From the NCBI RefSeq assembly GCF_001735805.1, contig NZ_CP017248.1, positions 2,604,001 through 2,668,000 of the forward strand: a DNA stretch of 64,000 bases. Direction: 5' to 3'. This document shows, piece by piece, positions 26,308 to 35,085 of the stretch. The notes under the pieces are model-generated. The model was not told where the DNA came from, did not search any database, and was given only the letters and a program-made list of their open reading frames with translations. The first letter of the stretch is position 1. Every line of letters begins with the position of its first letter. This DNA is from Streptomyces fodineus (GTDB lineage: Bacteria; Actinomycetota; Actinomycetes; Streptomycetales; Streptomycetaceae). The position numbers and the translations under genes were made by a program.

Positions 26308-27297
26308 TCAGCGGGTGGGGGTGGCGAGCGGCTCGTGTTGCGGGTGCGGGTTGCTCTCGTCGTTTCCCTCGTGTGGCCGTTCGGGCCTGCCGCGCCGGGC
26401 GGGTGGCGTTGGGGGCGGGGTGGGCCAGGTGGCGCGCAGGATGTCCACGAAGGCCTCTGCCACGCCGGTGGGCGGCACGCGCGCGTAGACGGCCAGGGGG
26501 CGCTTCCAGGCCGGGTCGGGGGTGAGGATCACACAGTCATCGCCCAGGGCCCCGCGCACGACGTCGGCCGACACGGCACACACCCCGGCCCCCGCGGCGG
26601 CCATGCGCACGGCCGTCGAGGTGTGCTCGGTCCACACCGCTGTCCGCGGTGTGAACCCGGCTTTGCCGCAGGCCCAGTCGAGGAAGCGCTCGCCGTGGAC
26701 GACGGGTTCCAGCGCGCAGCGGACCCAGGCGCGGTCGGCGAGTTCGGGCAGCGTCACCGTCGTACGGCCCGCGAGCCGGTCGTCGAACGGCACCACCAGG
26801 ACCACTTCCTCCTCGCCGACCGGTACGACGGTGCCGGGCGGGTCGGCGGGCTCCGGGCCGAAGGCGAGGTCGGCGGTGCCGCGGTGCACGGCCTCCTCCA
26901 GGGCCTCTGCGGTGGCGTACTCGTGCAGCCTCAGCAGCACCCGGGGATGCGCCGTACGCCAGCGGGCGAAGACATCGGGCAGGACGCCCACGGCGAGGGA
27001 GTGCAGGGTGGCGACATGCAGTTCGCCGCCCTCGGCGCCGGCCGTGGCCCGGGCGGCGCGGCGGGCCTGCGCGGCGCTGCGGACGGCGAGTTCGGCGTGC
27101 GGCAGGAAGGCCCGCCCCATGGGGGTCAGGCGCACGCCGCGGGCCATGCGCTCCAGCAGGGCGCCACCGACCGACTTCTCCAGGGCCTTGATCTGGTGCG
27201 AGAGCGCGGGCTGGGTGACGTGCAGGGCGTCCGCCGCGCGCGTGAACGACGCCTCGTGGACGACCGTCACGAAGTACTCCATCTGCCGCAGGCTCAA
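26308..27297 (-). CDS. LysR-family transcriptional regulator
   Basis: 329 residues. N-terminal winged helix: LRQMEYFVTVVHEASFTRAA then LHVTQPALSHQIKALEK. The effector-binding domain follows from about residue 95. A TTG at 27297 has a good AGGGAGGG site 7 bases upstream; the ATG at 27282 is the alternative. The last 35 or so residues are Pro/Arg/Glu-rich and look disordered. It is divergent from lpd with a 96-base gap, the usual arrangement when a LysR protein controls its neighbour. Confidence 0.88.
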   Translation of the reverse strand: MSLRQMEYFVTVVHEASFTRAADALHVTQPALSHQIKALEKSVGGALLERMARGVRLTPMGRAFLPHAELAVRSAAQARRAARATAGAEGGELHVATLHSLAVGVLPDVFARWRTAHPRVLLRLHEYATAEALEEAVHRGTADLAFGPEPADPPGTVVPVGEEEVVLVVPFDDRLAGRTTVTLPELADRAWVRCALEPVVHGERFLDWACGKAGFTPRTAVWTEHTSTAVRMAAAGAGVCAVSADVVRGALGDDCVILTPDPAWKRPLAVYARVPPTGVAEAFVDILRATWPTPPPTPPARRGRPERPHEGNDESNPHPQHEPLATPTR

Positions 27298-27393
27298 CTC
27301 CGTACCCTCCCTGAGGATCCATAAGCATCCTGCATGGCTCCCACAAGAACATTGCCTTGGACTCATGGCAAGGGGCGGGCGGAGGGTGGGGAC

Positions 27394-28836
27394 ATGAGCA
27401 CACAGGGCACGAACACAGCGGATGTCGTCGTCATCGGCGGCGGCACGGGCGGCTACAGCACCGCCCTGCGCGCCGCCGCCCTCGGGCTGGCCGTCGTCCT
27501 CGTCGAGCGCGACAAGGTCGGCGGAACCTGTCTGCACCGGGGCTGCATTCCGAGCAAGGCGATGCTGCACGCCGCCGAACTGGTCGACGGCATCGCCGAG
27601 GCGCGCGAGCGGTGGGGCGTGAAGGCCACGCTGGACTCGGTCGACTGGGCGGCGCTGGTGGCCACGCGGGACGACATCGTGGCGCGCAATCACAAAGGGG
27701 TTGAGGCGCATCTGGCGCACGCCGGCGTGCAGGTGGTGCGGGGCAGCGCACGGCTGACGGGAACGCGCACGGTGCGCGTGGAGATCGTGCGCATGGATTC
27801 CGCGCCGGGCGTGTACGACTTCACCGCGCGCCGTGGGATCGTCCTCGCGAGCGGCTCACGCCCGCGCACGCTCCCGGGGCTCGTGCCGGACGGGCGGCGC
27901 GTGGTGACCAGCGACGACGCGTTGTTCGCGCCGGAGCTGCCCGCGTCCGTCCTGGTGCTGGGCGGGGGCGCGATCGGGGTGGAGTACGCCTCCTTCCACC
28001 GGTCCATGGGCGCGGAGGTCACCCTGGTCGAGGCCGCGGACCGGATCGTGCCGCTGGAGGACGCCGATGTGAGCCGGCATCTGACGCGCGGCCTGAAGAA
28101 GCGCGGGATCGATGTGCAGGCGGGCGCACGGATGCTGGACGCCGAGGTGCTGGAGAACGGCGTACGCGCGCGTGTGCGCACCGCGCGGGGAGAGACGCGC
28201 ACGGTGGAGGCGGAACGGCTGCTGATGGCCGTGGGCCGGGTGCCGGTCACCGACGGCCTCGGCCTGGCGGCGGCCGGGCTGACGACGGACGAGCGGGGGT
28301 TCGTCGTACCGGCGGACTGGAACCGGCTGGAGACGGCCGTGCCGGGCATCCATGTCGTCGGCGACCTGCTGCCGCCGCCCTCGCTCGGCCTCGCCCACGC
28401 CTCGTTCGCGGAGGGCCTGCTGGTCGCCGAGACGCTGGCGGGGCTGCCGTCGGCCCCGGTGGACTACACGGCCGTACCCCGGGTGACGTACTCCTCGCCG
28501 CAGACCGCCTCGGTGGGGCTGAGTGAGACCGAGGCACGCGCGCGTGGGCGTGCGGTCGAGGTCGACACGATGCCGCTGACCGCCGTGGCCAAGGGGATGG
28601 TGCACGGCCAGGGCGGCATGGTGAAGGTCGTCGCCGAGGCCGGCGACGGGCCCGTGCTCGGCGTGCACCTGGTGGGCCCGAACGTGTCGGAGATGATCGC
28701 GGAGAGCCAGCTGATCGTCGGCTGGGACGCCGAGCCCGCGGACGTGGCCCGGCATGTGCACGCGCACCCGACGCTCTCGGAGGCGGTGGGCGAGGTGTTC
28801 CTGACGCTCGCGGGACGCGGCCTGCACCAGCAGTGA
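27394..28836 (+). CDS. lpd: Dihydrolipoyl dehydrogenase
   Basis: FAD flavoprotein that reoxidises dihydrolipoyl groups of 2-oxoacid dehydrogenase or glycine-cleavage complexes using NAD+. 480 residues. FAD motif VVIGGGTGGYSTA, redox disulfide GGTCLHRGCIP, NAD motif VLGGGAIGVEYASF, and the C-terminal catalytic HPTLSE. A GGAGGG site stands before the ATG at 27394. No E1/E2 genes are near, so the complex it serves is encoded elsewhere, or it is an additional paralogue. Confidence 0.92.
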   Translation: MSTQGTNTADVVVIGGGTGGYSTALRAAALGLAVVLVERDKVGGTCLHRGCIPSKAMLHAAELVDGIAEARERWGVKATLDSVDWAALVATRDDIVARNHKGVEAHLAHAGVQVVRGSARLTGTRTVRVEIVRMDSAPGVYDFTARRGIVLASGSRPRTLPGLVPDGRRVVTSDDALFAPELPASVLVLGGGAIGVEYASFHRSMGAEVTLVEAADRIVPLEDADVSRHLTRGLKKRGIDVQAGARMLDAEVLENGVRARVRTARGETRTVEAERLLMAVGRVPVTDGLGLAAAGLTTDERGFVVPADWNRLETAVPGIHVVGDLLPPPSLGLAHASFAEGLLVAETLAGLPSAPVDYTAVPRVTYSSPQTASVGLSETEARARGRAVEVDTMPLTAVAKGMVHGQGGMVKVVAEAGDGPVLGVHLVGPNVSEMIAESQLIVGWDAEPADVARHVHAHPTLSEAVGEVFLTLAGRGLHQQ

Positions 28837-28974
28837 CCGCACGGCACGCACCGCCCGCACCGCGCCCCCGCGATGCCATCCGGGCGCCCCCGGTAGCCTC
28901 CCCCACCGGATGCTTGACAGTTCACCCTTCCCGTGCGGCACTTGGAGGGCGAAGCCGGGCGGAACAAGTCGGGG

Positions 28975-30225
28975 GTGAGTCTTCTGCCGGAGCTGCGCTA
29001 CCCCAGCGTTCCCGAACTGGTCGCCTTCGCTCAGACATTGGCGGCTCGGGAACCCGGGCTGTGCTCGCTCAGGCAGGTGGGCGTCTCGCGCGCGGGAAGA
29101 CCCCTGCACCTGATGTCGGTGGGGCACGCCCGGCGGGCGGTGCTCGTGGTGGCCGGCGCCCACGCCAACGAGCCGACCGGGGGCTCCACCCTGCGGGTGC
29201 TTGCGGAAAGAGTGCTGGGCGAGCGGGAGTTGCGGGCGGACACGTCCTGGCACTTCCTGCTGTGCGCGGATCCCGACGGTGCGAGCCTGCATGTGACGCC
29301 GGCGCCGCGCAGCCTGCTCGACTACCACCGCGGCTTCTACCGGCCGACGGGTGCGGAGCAGCCCGAGTGGTCGCCGTCCGTGCTGCCGCCGGACCGGCTG
29401 CCGCCCGAGACCCGGGCGCTGACCGGGGTGATCGACGAGCTGCGGCCCTACCTCCAGGTGACCTTGCACGGCACCGATCTGGGCGGCAGCTGGGTGCAGT
29501 TGACCAGGGACGTGCCGGGGCTCGCCGAGCCGTTCGCCAAGTCCGCGGCGCAGCTGCACATCCCGGTGGAGACCGGCGCCTCGGACGCCGCCGGCTGGCC
29601 GGCCTCCGGCCCCGGGGTGCATGTCATGCCCGGCCCGGAGACGGGCGCCGCCTACCCGAGCATGCCGGACGACGCCCGGCACAGCACCTGGTACCACGCG
29701 CACCGGTACGGCGGTCTGACGGCCGTGGTGGAGGTGCCGATGTGGGCGAGTGACCTGGTGGATGATCCGGCGCCGCACCCGGCACCGGCGGCGGCGATGC
29801 GGCGTCTGGCGCGGCGGCTGCTCCGGGACGCGCTGGAGGTGGAGCGCGTGCTCACCGACGCGCTGCCCCGCCTCGACGGTGCGGACGGTCCGCTGCTGCG
29901 GGCGGCGCGCTGGGCGCTGGAGCTGATCCCCGGCCTGGCCGAGGACTGGATCCACACCCCGCCGGCCGGCACGACGATGGCGTACGTCGGCAGCGTGGAC
30001 GCCTTCGGGCGGCGGCTGCCGCTGCGGGCGGCGGCGATGCTGCTGCGGGTGCTGCGGGAGACGGACGACCGGGCGGCGCCGCGGCTGGAGCACCTCGTCG
30101 CCGCCTGGTGCGACGCCTTCGCGGCACGGTTCCGGGCCCGCTGGGTGCCGTTGGAGCACCAGGTGGAGCACCAGTCCCGGACGGTGCTGGTGGCGGCGCA
30201 GCAGGCCCGGGAGCGGATGGGGTGA
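28975..30225 (+). CDS. M14-family zinc carboxypeptidase
   Basis: 416 residues. The zinc site of the carboxypeptidase A-like fold is visible: GAHANEPTGG gives His-x-x-Glu, TLHGTDLG gives the third ligand, and AVVEVPMW has the catalytic Glu. No signal peptide, so probably cytosolic and acting on small peptides or cell-wall fragments. The start is uncertain: GTG 28975 begins MSLLPELRYPSVPELV; an in-frame GTG at 28933 lies inside a TTGACA-containing, promoter-like stretch. Single-gene unit after lpd. Confidence 0.8.
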   Translation: MSLLPELRYPSVPELVAFAQTLAAREPGLCSLRQVGVSRAGRPLHLMSVGHARRAVLVVAGAHANEPTGGSTLRVLAERVLGERELRADTSWHFLLCADPDGASLHVTPAPRSLLDYHRGFYRPTGAEQPEWSPSVLPPDRLPPETRALTGVIDELRPYLQVTLHGTDLGGSWVQLTRDVPGLAEPFAKSAAQLHIPVETGASDAAGWPASGPGVHVMPGPETGAAYPSMPDDARHSTWYHAHRYGGLTAVVEVPMWASDLVDDPAPHPAPAAAMRRLARRLLRDALEVERVLTDALPRLDGADGPLLRAARWALELIPGLAEDWIHTPPAGTTMAYVGSVDAFGRRLPLRAAAMLLRVLRETDDRAAPRLEHLVAAWCDAFAARFRARWVPLEHQVEHQSRTVLVAAQQARERMG

Positions 30226-30308
30226 GGCCTCCGCGCCGCCCGCACGGCACCGCCATCAGCGCCCGAGCCGCACCGCCCCTGCCGCGCCAAGCCGCCCGGC
30301 AGCCCCGC

Positions 30309-30743
30309 TCAGTGCTCCGTGGCGAACACCGCTCCCGTCCGTGCCTCCATGACGCACTTGCTGGAGTACGTCTCCTGGTAGTCGACCGGCCGTCCGTTCC
30401 ACTGCCCGTGCGCGTGGACGGTCACGGGGGCGAAGATCATCGGGCAGAAGACCTTCTTCTGGGGGATGCGTGCGATGTCGCCGTCGACGGAGGAGAGTTC
30501 GGCACACGCCTCGGCCGCGCGCGCGTACCCCAGGGGCATCGGGTCGCACAGCAGCAGCGTGCCGTGCTTGTCGCCGGCCTGGGCGGTCTCGCCGCGGGCG
30601 ACGGTGAGGTAGAGCCAGTTGTCGGAGAGGGGGAACGTCGCTCGCGTCGCGCTGGGTGCCGCCTGCGCCGGGGCCGCGGTGAGGAGACCGGCACAGGCCA
30701 GCAGGGCGCCGGCGGCCGTGGTCAGTCGGGTGATGTACGTCAT
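30309..30743 (-). CDS. Subtilisin-inhibitor-like (SSI family) protease inhibitor
   Basis: Secreted inhibitor of subtilisin-like and trypsin-like serine proteases, abundant in Streptomyces supernatants. 144 residues with a signal peptide ending APAQA near residue 28. The four cysteines (66, 80, 100, 130) fit the two conserved SSI disulfides. The reactive loop reads CPMIF, placing Met102 at P1 and Ile103 at P1', as Met-Val in classical SSI; Met at P1 favours subtilisin-type targets. Confidence 0.92.
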   Translation of the reverse strand: MTYITRLTTAAGALLACAGLLTAAPAQAAPSATRATFPLSDNWLYLTVARGETAQAGDKHGTLLLCDPMPLGYARAAEACAELSSVDGDIARIPQKKVFCPMIFAPVTVHAHGQWNGRPVDYQETYSSKCVMEARTGAVFATEH

Positions 30744-30851
30744 GACCGAAGCATCGGCACACCGGCCCGGGTTCCACAGTCCCGCTCACCCGATCGGTTG
30801 GGCACGCGCGCGTGAGGGTGAGCCCGTTCGGGCACCACCGGCCGGCGCCGC

Positions 30852-31403
30852 TCAGCTCACGGCGAGCCGGAACGCCATCCTGCCGAAGGCGACCTGGTCA
30901 CCCTCCCGGACGACGACCGCGCCGATCACACGGCGGCCGTTGACGGTGGTGCCGTTGGTGGAGCCGAGGTCCCTGAGGACCCACAGGCCCGCCTGCCGAC
31001 GCAGCTCGGCGTGGACACGGGAGACCGTCTCGTGGTTCAGGCGCAGCCCGTTGGCCGGGTCGCGGCCGATGCGCAGCGGGTGGGTGTGCGCGGGGTGCGG
31101 CAGCAGCAGCTTGGGCAGCCGCTCGGCCTGCCAGGCCCGGCGCAGCCGTACGGTGAACCCGGAGACGGCCTCGACGGTGCCGAGGACCGCGCGGGAGAAA
31201 CGGTTCTCGCTGGGCAGGTCGGCGACGAGGGCGGCCAGTTCGTCGGAGCGGCGGGCGGCCAGCGCCAGCTCCATGCGGCGCACGAACGTGTCGTGCGAGA
31301 GCCGGCCCATGGCGACGCCGTCACGCAGCACCTGGAGCGCTTTGTCGCGCTCCGCGTCGGACAGCCGCGCGGGGTACGTGGAGAACTCGAAGGACGACGT
31401 CAC
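30852..31403 (-). CDS. DUF1707 and FHA-domain protein
   Basis: 183 residues. N-terminal DUF1707 (about 12-65; RLSDAERDKALQVLRDGVAMGRLSHDTF) joined to a C-terminal FHA domain (about 105-180) with the phosphothreonine-reading motifs LRIGRDPANG, TVSRVHAELRR and LRDLGSTNGT. The FHA part implies it reads a Ser/Thr-kinase mark. No membrane helix is seen, although DUF1707 is often attached to one. GTG start at 31403. It is divergent from treZ. Confidence 0.88.
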   Translation of the reverse strand: MTSSFEFSTYPARLSDAERDKALQVLRDGVAMGRLSHDTFVRRMELALAARRSDELAALVADLPSENRFSRAVLGTVEAVSGFTVRLRRAWQAERLPKLLLPHPAHTHPLRIGRDPANGLRLNHETVSRVHAELRRQAGLWVLRDLGSTNGTTVNGRRVIGAVVVREGDQVAFGRMAFRLAVS

Positions 31404-31594
31404 GCTGGCGATTGTCGGGCAGTGAACCCCGGGTGTCCAGAAAACGGGGAATCGGCGCCGATCTGCGGGTACTTCCGCGACACCCGCCGGGAAAGGGCGG
31501 ATTCGAAAGCGGATTGATCGTCCGGGCGGGCACGATGGGATCGCGGGACATCACGGTGAGCAGGCCATCCATCACAGACGAAGGGGAACCGTCC

Positions 31595-33340
31595 GTGCAG
31601 TTCGAGGTGTGGGCACCGCAGGCAGACCGAGTCACGCTCCATTGCGAGGGCGGCACGCGCGCGTTGACGCGCGATCCCGAGCGCGCGGGCTGGTGGACGG
31701 GGGAGGCGAAGGCCGCGGAGGGAGCGCGGTACGGGTTCGCGCTGGACGACGGTCCGGTGCTGCCCGACCCGCGCTCGCGCCGCCAGCCGGACGGCCCGGA
31801 CGGGCTGAGCGCGGTCGTGGACCACGGGCGCTACGCCTGGCGTACGCAGTGGGCGGGGCGGGCCCTGCCGGGCGCGGTGCTGTACGAGCTGCACGTGGGC
31901 ACGTACACCCCCGAGGGCACCCTGGACGCCGCGGCCGGCCGGCTGGAGCATCTGGCGGAACTGGGCGTCACGCACGTGCAGTTGATGCCGGTGTGTCCGT
32001 TCCCGGGGCGGCACGGCTGGGGGTACGAGGGGGTGTCGCTGTGGGCGGTGCACGAGCCGTACGGCGGCCCTGAGGCGCTGAAACGATTCGTGGACCGGGC
32101 GCACGCGCTCGGACTCGGTGTCGTCCTGGACGTCGTACACAACCACTTGGGCCCGTCGGGCAACTATCTGCCCGCCTTCGGGCCGTACTTCACCGACGCG
32201 CATCACACGCCGTGGGGTTCGGCGGTGAACCTGGACGCGCCGGGCTCGGACGAGGTGCGCGCGTTCCTCGTCGGCAGTGCGCTGGCGTGGCTGCGGGACT
32301 ACCGGATCGACGGGCTGCGGCTGGACGCGGTGCACGCGCTGCACGACACGCGCGCGTGCCACTTTCTGGAAGAGCTGTCGGCGGCCGTGGACGGCCTCGC
32401 CGAGGAGGTGGGCCGGCCGCTGTTCCTGGTCGCCGAGTCGGACCTGAACGACCCGCGGCTGATCACCCCGCGCGCGGAGCACGGGCTCGGGCTGCACGCG
32501 CAGTGGAACGACGACTTCCACCACGCCCTGCACACCGCGCTGACGGGCGAGTCGCGGGGCTATTACGCGGACTTCGCCGAGGCTCCCTTCGCCGCGCTGG
32601 CCAAGACCCTGACCGGCGGTTACTTCCACGACGGCACGTACTCGAGCTTCCGGGGCCGGCGCCACGGGCGCCCGCTGGACCGCTCGCGGGTGGCCGCGCA
32701 CCGGCTGCTCGGTTACGGCCAGACCCACGACCAGGTCGGCAACCGCGCCCAGGGCGACCGGCTGTCCGCCCACCTCTCCCCCGGTCTGCTGGCCTGCGCG
32801 GCGACGCTGACACTGACCTCGCCGTTCACGCCGATGCTGTTCATGGGCGAGGAGTGGGCGGCGGGCACCCCCTGGCAGTTCTTCACCGACCACACCGACC
32901 GGGAGCTGGCCGAGGCGGTACGGCGGGGCCGGCGGCGGGAGTTCGCTGCGCACGGCTGGGCCGAGGAGGACGTACCGGACCCGCAGGACCCGGCGACGAG
33001 GGACCGCTCCGTGCTGGACTGGTCGGAACCGCAACGCGAGCCCCACGCGCGCGTGCTCGCCTGGTACCGGCGCCTGATCGCACTCCGGCACGAACAGCCG
33101 GACCTCACCGATCCCGACCTGGCCGACACGAAGGTGGCGTACGAGGAGCACGCCCGCTGGCTGGCCTTGCGACGCGGTGACGTACTGGTGGCGGTGAACC
33201 TCGGCAAGGAACCGGCGGCGATCCCCCTGGGCACCCGCCCCGCGGTGGTCCTGGCGGCCTGGGAGCCGGTCGGAACCCCGGGCCCGGACGGCCTGCTCCA
33301 GGTACCCGCCGAGTCCTGCGTGGTGCTGGCGCAGCCCTGA
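31595..33340 (+). CDS. treZ: Maltooligosyltrehalose trehalohydrolase
   Basis: Releases trehalose from the maltooligosyl-trehalose made by TreY. 581 residues. N-terminal beta domain begins QFEVWAPQADRVTLH. GH13 barrel motifs: VVLDVVHNHLGPSG, nucleophile Asp in IDGLRLDAVHAL, Glu in LVAESDLNDPR, and GQTHDQVGNRAQGDRL. GTG 31595 has an AAGGGGA site 8 bases upstream; a longer reading from 31535 or earlier adds non-conserved residues. A 9-bp stem hairpin follows the stop. Confidence 0.93.
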   Translation: MQFEVWAPQADRVTLHCEGGTRALTRDPERAGWWTGEAKAAEGARYGFALDDGPVLPDPRSRRQPDGPDGLSAVVDHGRYAWRTQWAGRALPGAVLYELHVGTYTPEGTLDAAAGRLEHLAELGVTHVQLMPVCPFPGRHGWGYEGVSLWAVHEPYGGPEALKRFVDRAHALGLGVVLDVVHNHLGPSGNYLPAFGPYFTDAHHTPWGSAVNLDAPGSDEVRAFLVGSALAWLRDYRIDGLRLDAVHALHDTRACHFLEELSAAVDGLAEEVGRPLFLVAESDLNDPRLITPRAEHGLGLHAQWNDDFHHALHTALTGESRGYYADFAEAPFAALAKTLTGGYFHDGTYSSFRGRRHGRPLDRSRVAAHRLLGYGQTHDQVGNRAQGDRLSAHLSPGLLACAATLTLTSPFTPMLFMGEEWAAGTPWQFFTDHTDRELAEAVRRGRRREFAAHGWAEEDVPDPQDPATRDRSVLDWSEPQREPHARVLAWYRRLIALRHEQPDLTDPDLADTKVAYEEHARWLALRRGDVLVAVNLGKEPAAIPLGTRPAVVLAAWEPVGTPGPDGLLQVPAESCVVLAQP

Positions 33341-33368
33341 GCGGGACGAAGCGGCCGCCCGAGGGCCG

Positions 33369-33395
33369 TGCCCGGAGCCAACGCGACTCCGGGCA
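33369..33395 (+). terminator. Hairpin after treZ
   Basis: TGCCCGGAG (33369-33377) pairs perfectly with CTCCGGGCA (33387-33395) over a 9-base loop, 29 bases after the treZ stop. Good factor-independent-type stem without a U-tract. Confidence 0.6.
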
Positions 33396-34082
33396 GGCTC
33401 CCGGCAGGCGTCGAGCCGTCCCGGGCTCGGGGTGACGTCCGGTCCCCGAGGCCACCGACCTCCACGGCACCGCCCCCCGGGATCCGGAGCCGCCCGGCGC
33501 GCGGTCTACAAGACGGCAGGGATGCACGCGGCCTCCAAGGCACGCCTGGATCAGCGCTCTTGCTGGTCGGCTCCGGGGCCATCACAGCCTCCCGGCCATC
33601 GGCACGGCAGGGTCGACACACGGTCGTCAGCCCTGCCGTCCGACCCGCGTCGACCAAAGGCGCACCGCCGGCGATCTCGGGCTCCCGGGCCTCCGGGCCT
33701 CCGAGGGCCGACAGGACGGCCACCCACCACCCATACCCCAAGCGCGGCCGGCACATCGGCGCCCCGCGACTCCACCCCCCGGTCCTGTGACCACTCCCCG
33801 CGTCTCCACAGCCTCCCGGCCACCGGCCCGGCAGGGCCGGCGCGCTGTGTCCGGCGGTCCGGGGCGCGTCGGCGATCGGGGCGCCGTAGGACCTGCAGGC
33901 GTCCTCCGGGTCCTCTGGTGGTGGCAGCCTGACGCGGCCTTCGTCCACGGCCACGGGGCAACATGCCTCGCCGGTGCGAGACGGGGCGCCGTCGCGGGCC
34001 ATGACTGCCCGGGGGTGGTGACGCCTCCCGGGCCGTCGGGCTGTCGCCCTGACCCGGCGTCCGAAACGCCCGCTTCGGCGTC
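33396..34082. other. Gene-poor region with degenerate direct repeats
   Basis: Nearly 700 bases between treZ and a convergent phosphotransferase gene. Several reading frames stay open on both strands but none has a ribosome site, a recognisable domain or a consistent codon pattern. CACAGCCTCCCGGCCA occurs exactly at 33583-33598 and again at 33807-33822, each followed by a similar CGGCACGGCAGGG or CGGCCCGGCAGGG, showing an old, diverged duplication. I see no RNA gene. Confidence 0.5.
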
Positions 34083-35021
34083 CTACGGCTCCGCCTCGTC
34101 CTCCTTGAAGTCCGTCAGGCGTTCCAGCAGGATCGGCTCCCAGGCGCGGTCCAGTTGGGTGCGCAGGAGCGGGAGGGGGCTGTCGTCGCGGCCCTCGATG
34201 CGGTCGGTGAGGCGGATGACGGTGTCGCAGCGGGCCAGCCACAGGCCGCGCAGACAGGGCCGGGCGCCGTAGCCGGCGAGGGTGGCCGCGCGTACCGCCG
34301 CGCCGGAGCCGACCGCGAGGACGAGCCCCGCGATGTCCTCGGCGGGGTCGCCGAGGGCCGCGTCGGTCCAGTCGAGGACGCCGCGCACCCTGCCGTCGGT
34401 GCCGACCACCAGATGCTCGCCCTTGAGGTCGTGGTGGACGAGCACGGCGGTACCGGGCTGGGCGGTGAGCTGGGCCGCGGCGGGCGGGGTCAGCTGGTGC
34501 AGCCGGGCGGCGTCGAACTCGTCGGCGGCGTCGAGCCGTTCGGCCGCGTGTACGGCCATGCGGCGCAGCGCCTCCAGGGACCGCGGCGCGGTGCGCGGCA
34601 CGCCGAGCCCCTCGGCCTGCCGTGCGGGCACCGCGCGCAGCCCGGTGAGCAGCCCGGCGAGGTCGGCCTCGCCGACGGCGGAGACGTCGTGCTCCTCGGC
34701 GGTACCGCCGGGCAGCACGGTGTCGAGCGTGTAGCCGAGGCCCGGTGCCCACTCACCGTGCGCCACGCTGGCCGGGACGGCGACGGGGAGGTGCGGCCGT
34801 ACCACATCGCGCAGGCGCAGTTCGCGGCGCTGACGCAGGGAGGCCTCACGGTCGGGGGCGAGCCGCAGCACATGGCGGGTGCCGACCCACCACGTGGAGT
34901 GCTCGCCGCCCTCCGTCACGGGCCGCACATCGGGTCCCCCGGTGCCGTCGCCGCCCTCCTTGAGCAGCGAACGGACCAGTCTGCGGACGGTGTCCGCGGT
35001 GGGTGTCGGTGCCTGGGTCAT
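34083..35021 (-). CDS. Phosphotransferase (aminoglycoside-kinase fold)
   Basis: 312 residues, a second APH-type kinase, unrelated in detail to the one at 15.9 kb. Active-site strand VLVHHDLKGEHLVVGTDGRV then GVLDWTDAALGDPAEDIAGL: HxD with the metal-binding Asp in the DWTDA segment. N-terminal GGEHSTWWVGTRHVLRLAPD is the nucleotide-binding loop. Substrate unknown. The upstream peptidase gene is on the same strand, 64 bases away. Confidence 0.82.
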   Translation of the reverse strand: MTQAPTPTADTVRRLVRSLLKEGGDGTGGPDVRPVTEGGEHSTWWVGTRHVLRLAPDREASLRQRRELRLRDVVRPHLPVAVPASVAHGEWAPGLGYTLDTVLPGGTAEEHDVSAVGEADLAGLLTGLRAVPARQAEGLGVPRTAPRSLEALRRMAVHAAERLDAADEFDAARLHQLTPPAAAQLTAQPGTAVLVHHDLKGEHLVVGTDGRVRGVLDWTDAALGDPAEDIAGLVLAVGSGAAVRAATLAGYGARPCLRGLWLARCDTVIRLTDRIEGRDDSPLPLLRTQLDRAWEPILLERLTDFKEDEAEP

Positions 35022-35085
35022 GGGTCGCGCGTCGCCGTTCCGGGATGTCGTGGAGCGTGTGTCTCCTGGGTCTCGCGGTGCTCTC

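Noticed and set aside
26086..27324. 412-codon + strand frame over the repeat region and the LysR gene
   Set aside because: Mostly antisense to a clear LysR gene; the N-terminal part is repeat-derived and has no ribosome site.
33368..33964. Open frames on both strands in the region after treZ
   Set aside because: Composition is Arg/Pro-rich and irregular, no start signals, no recognised domain.
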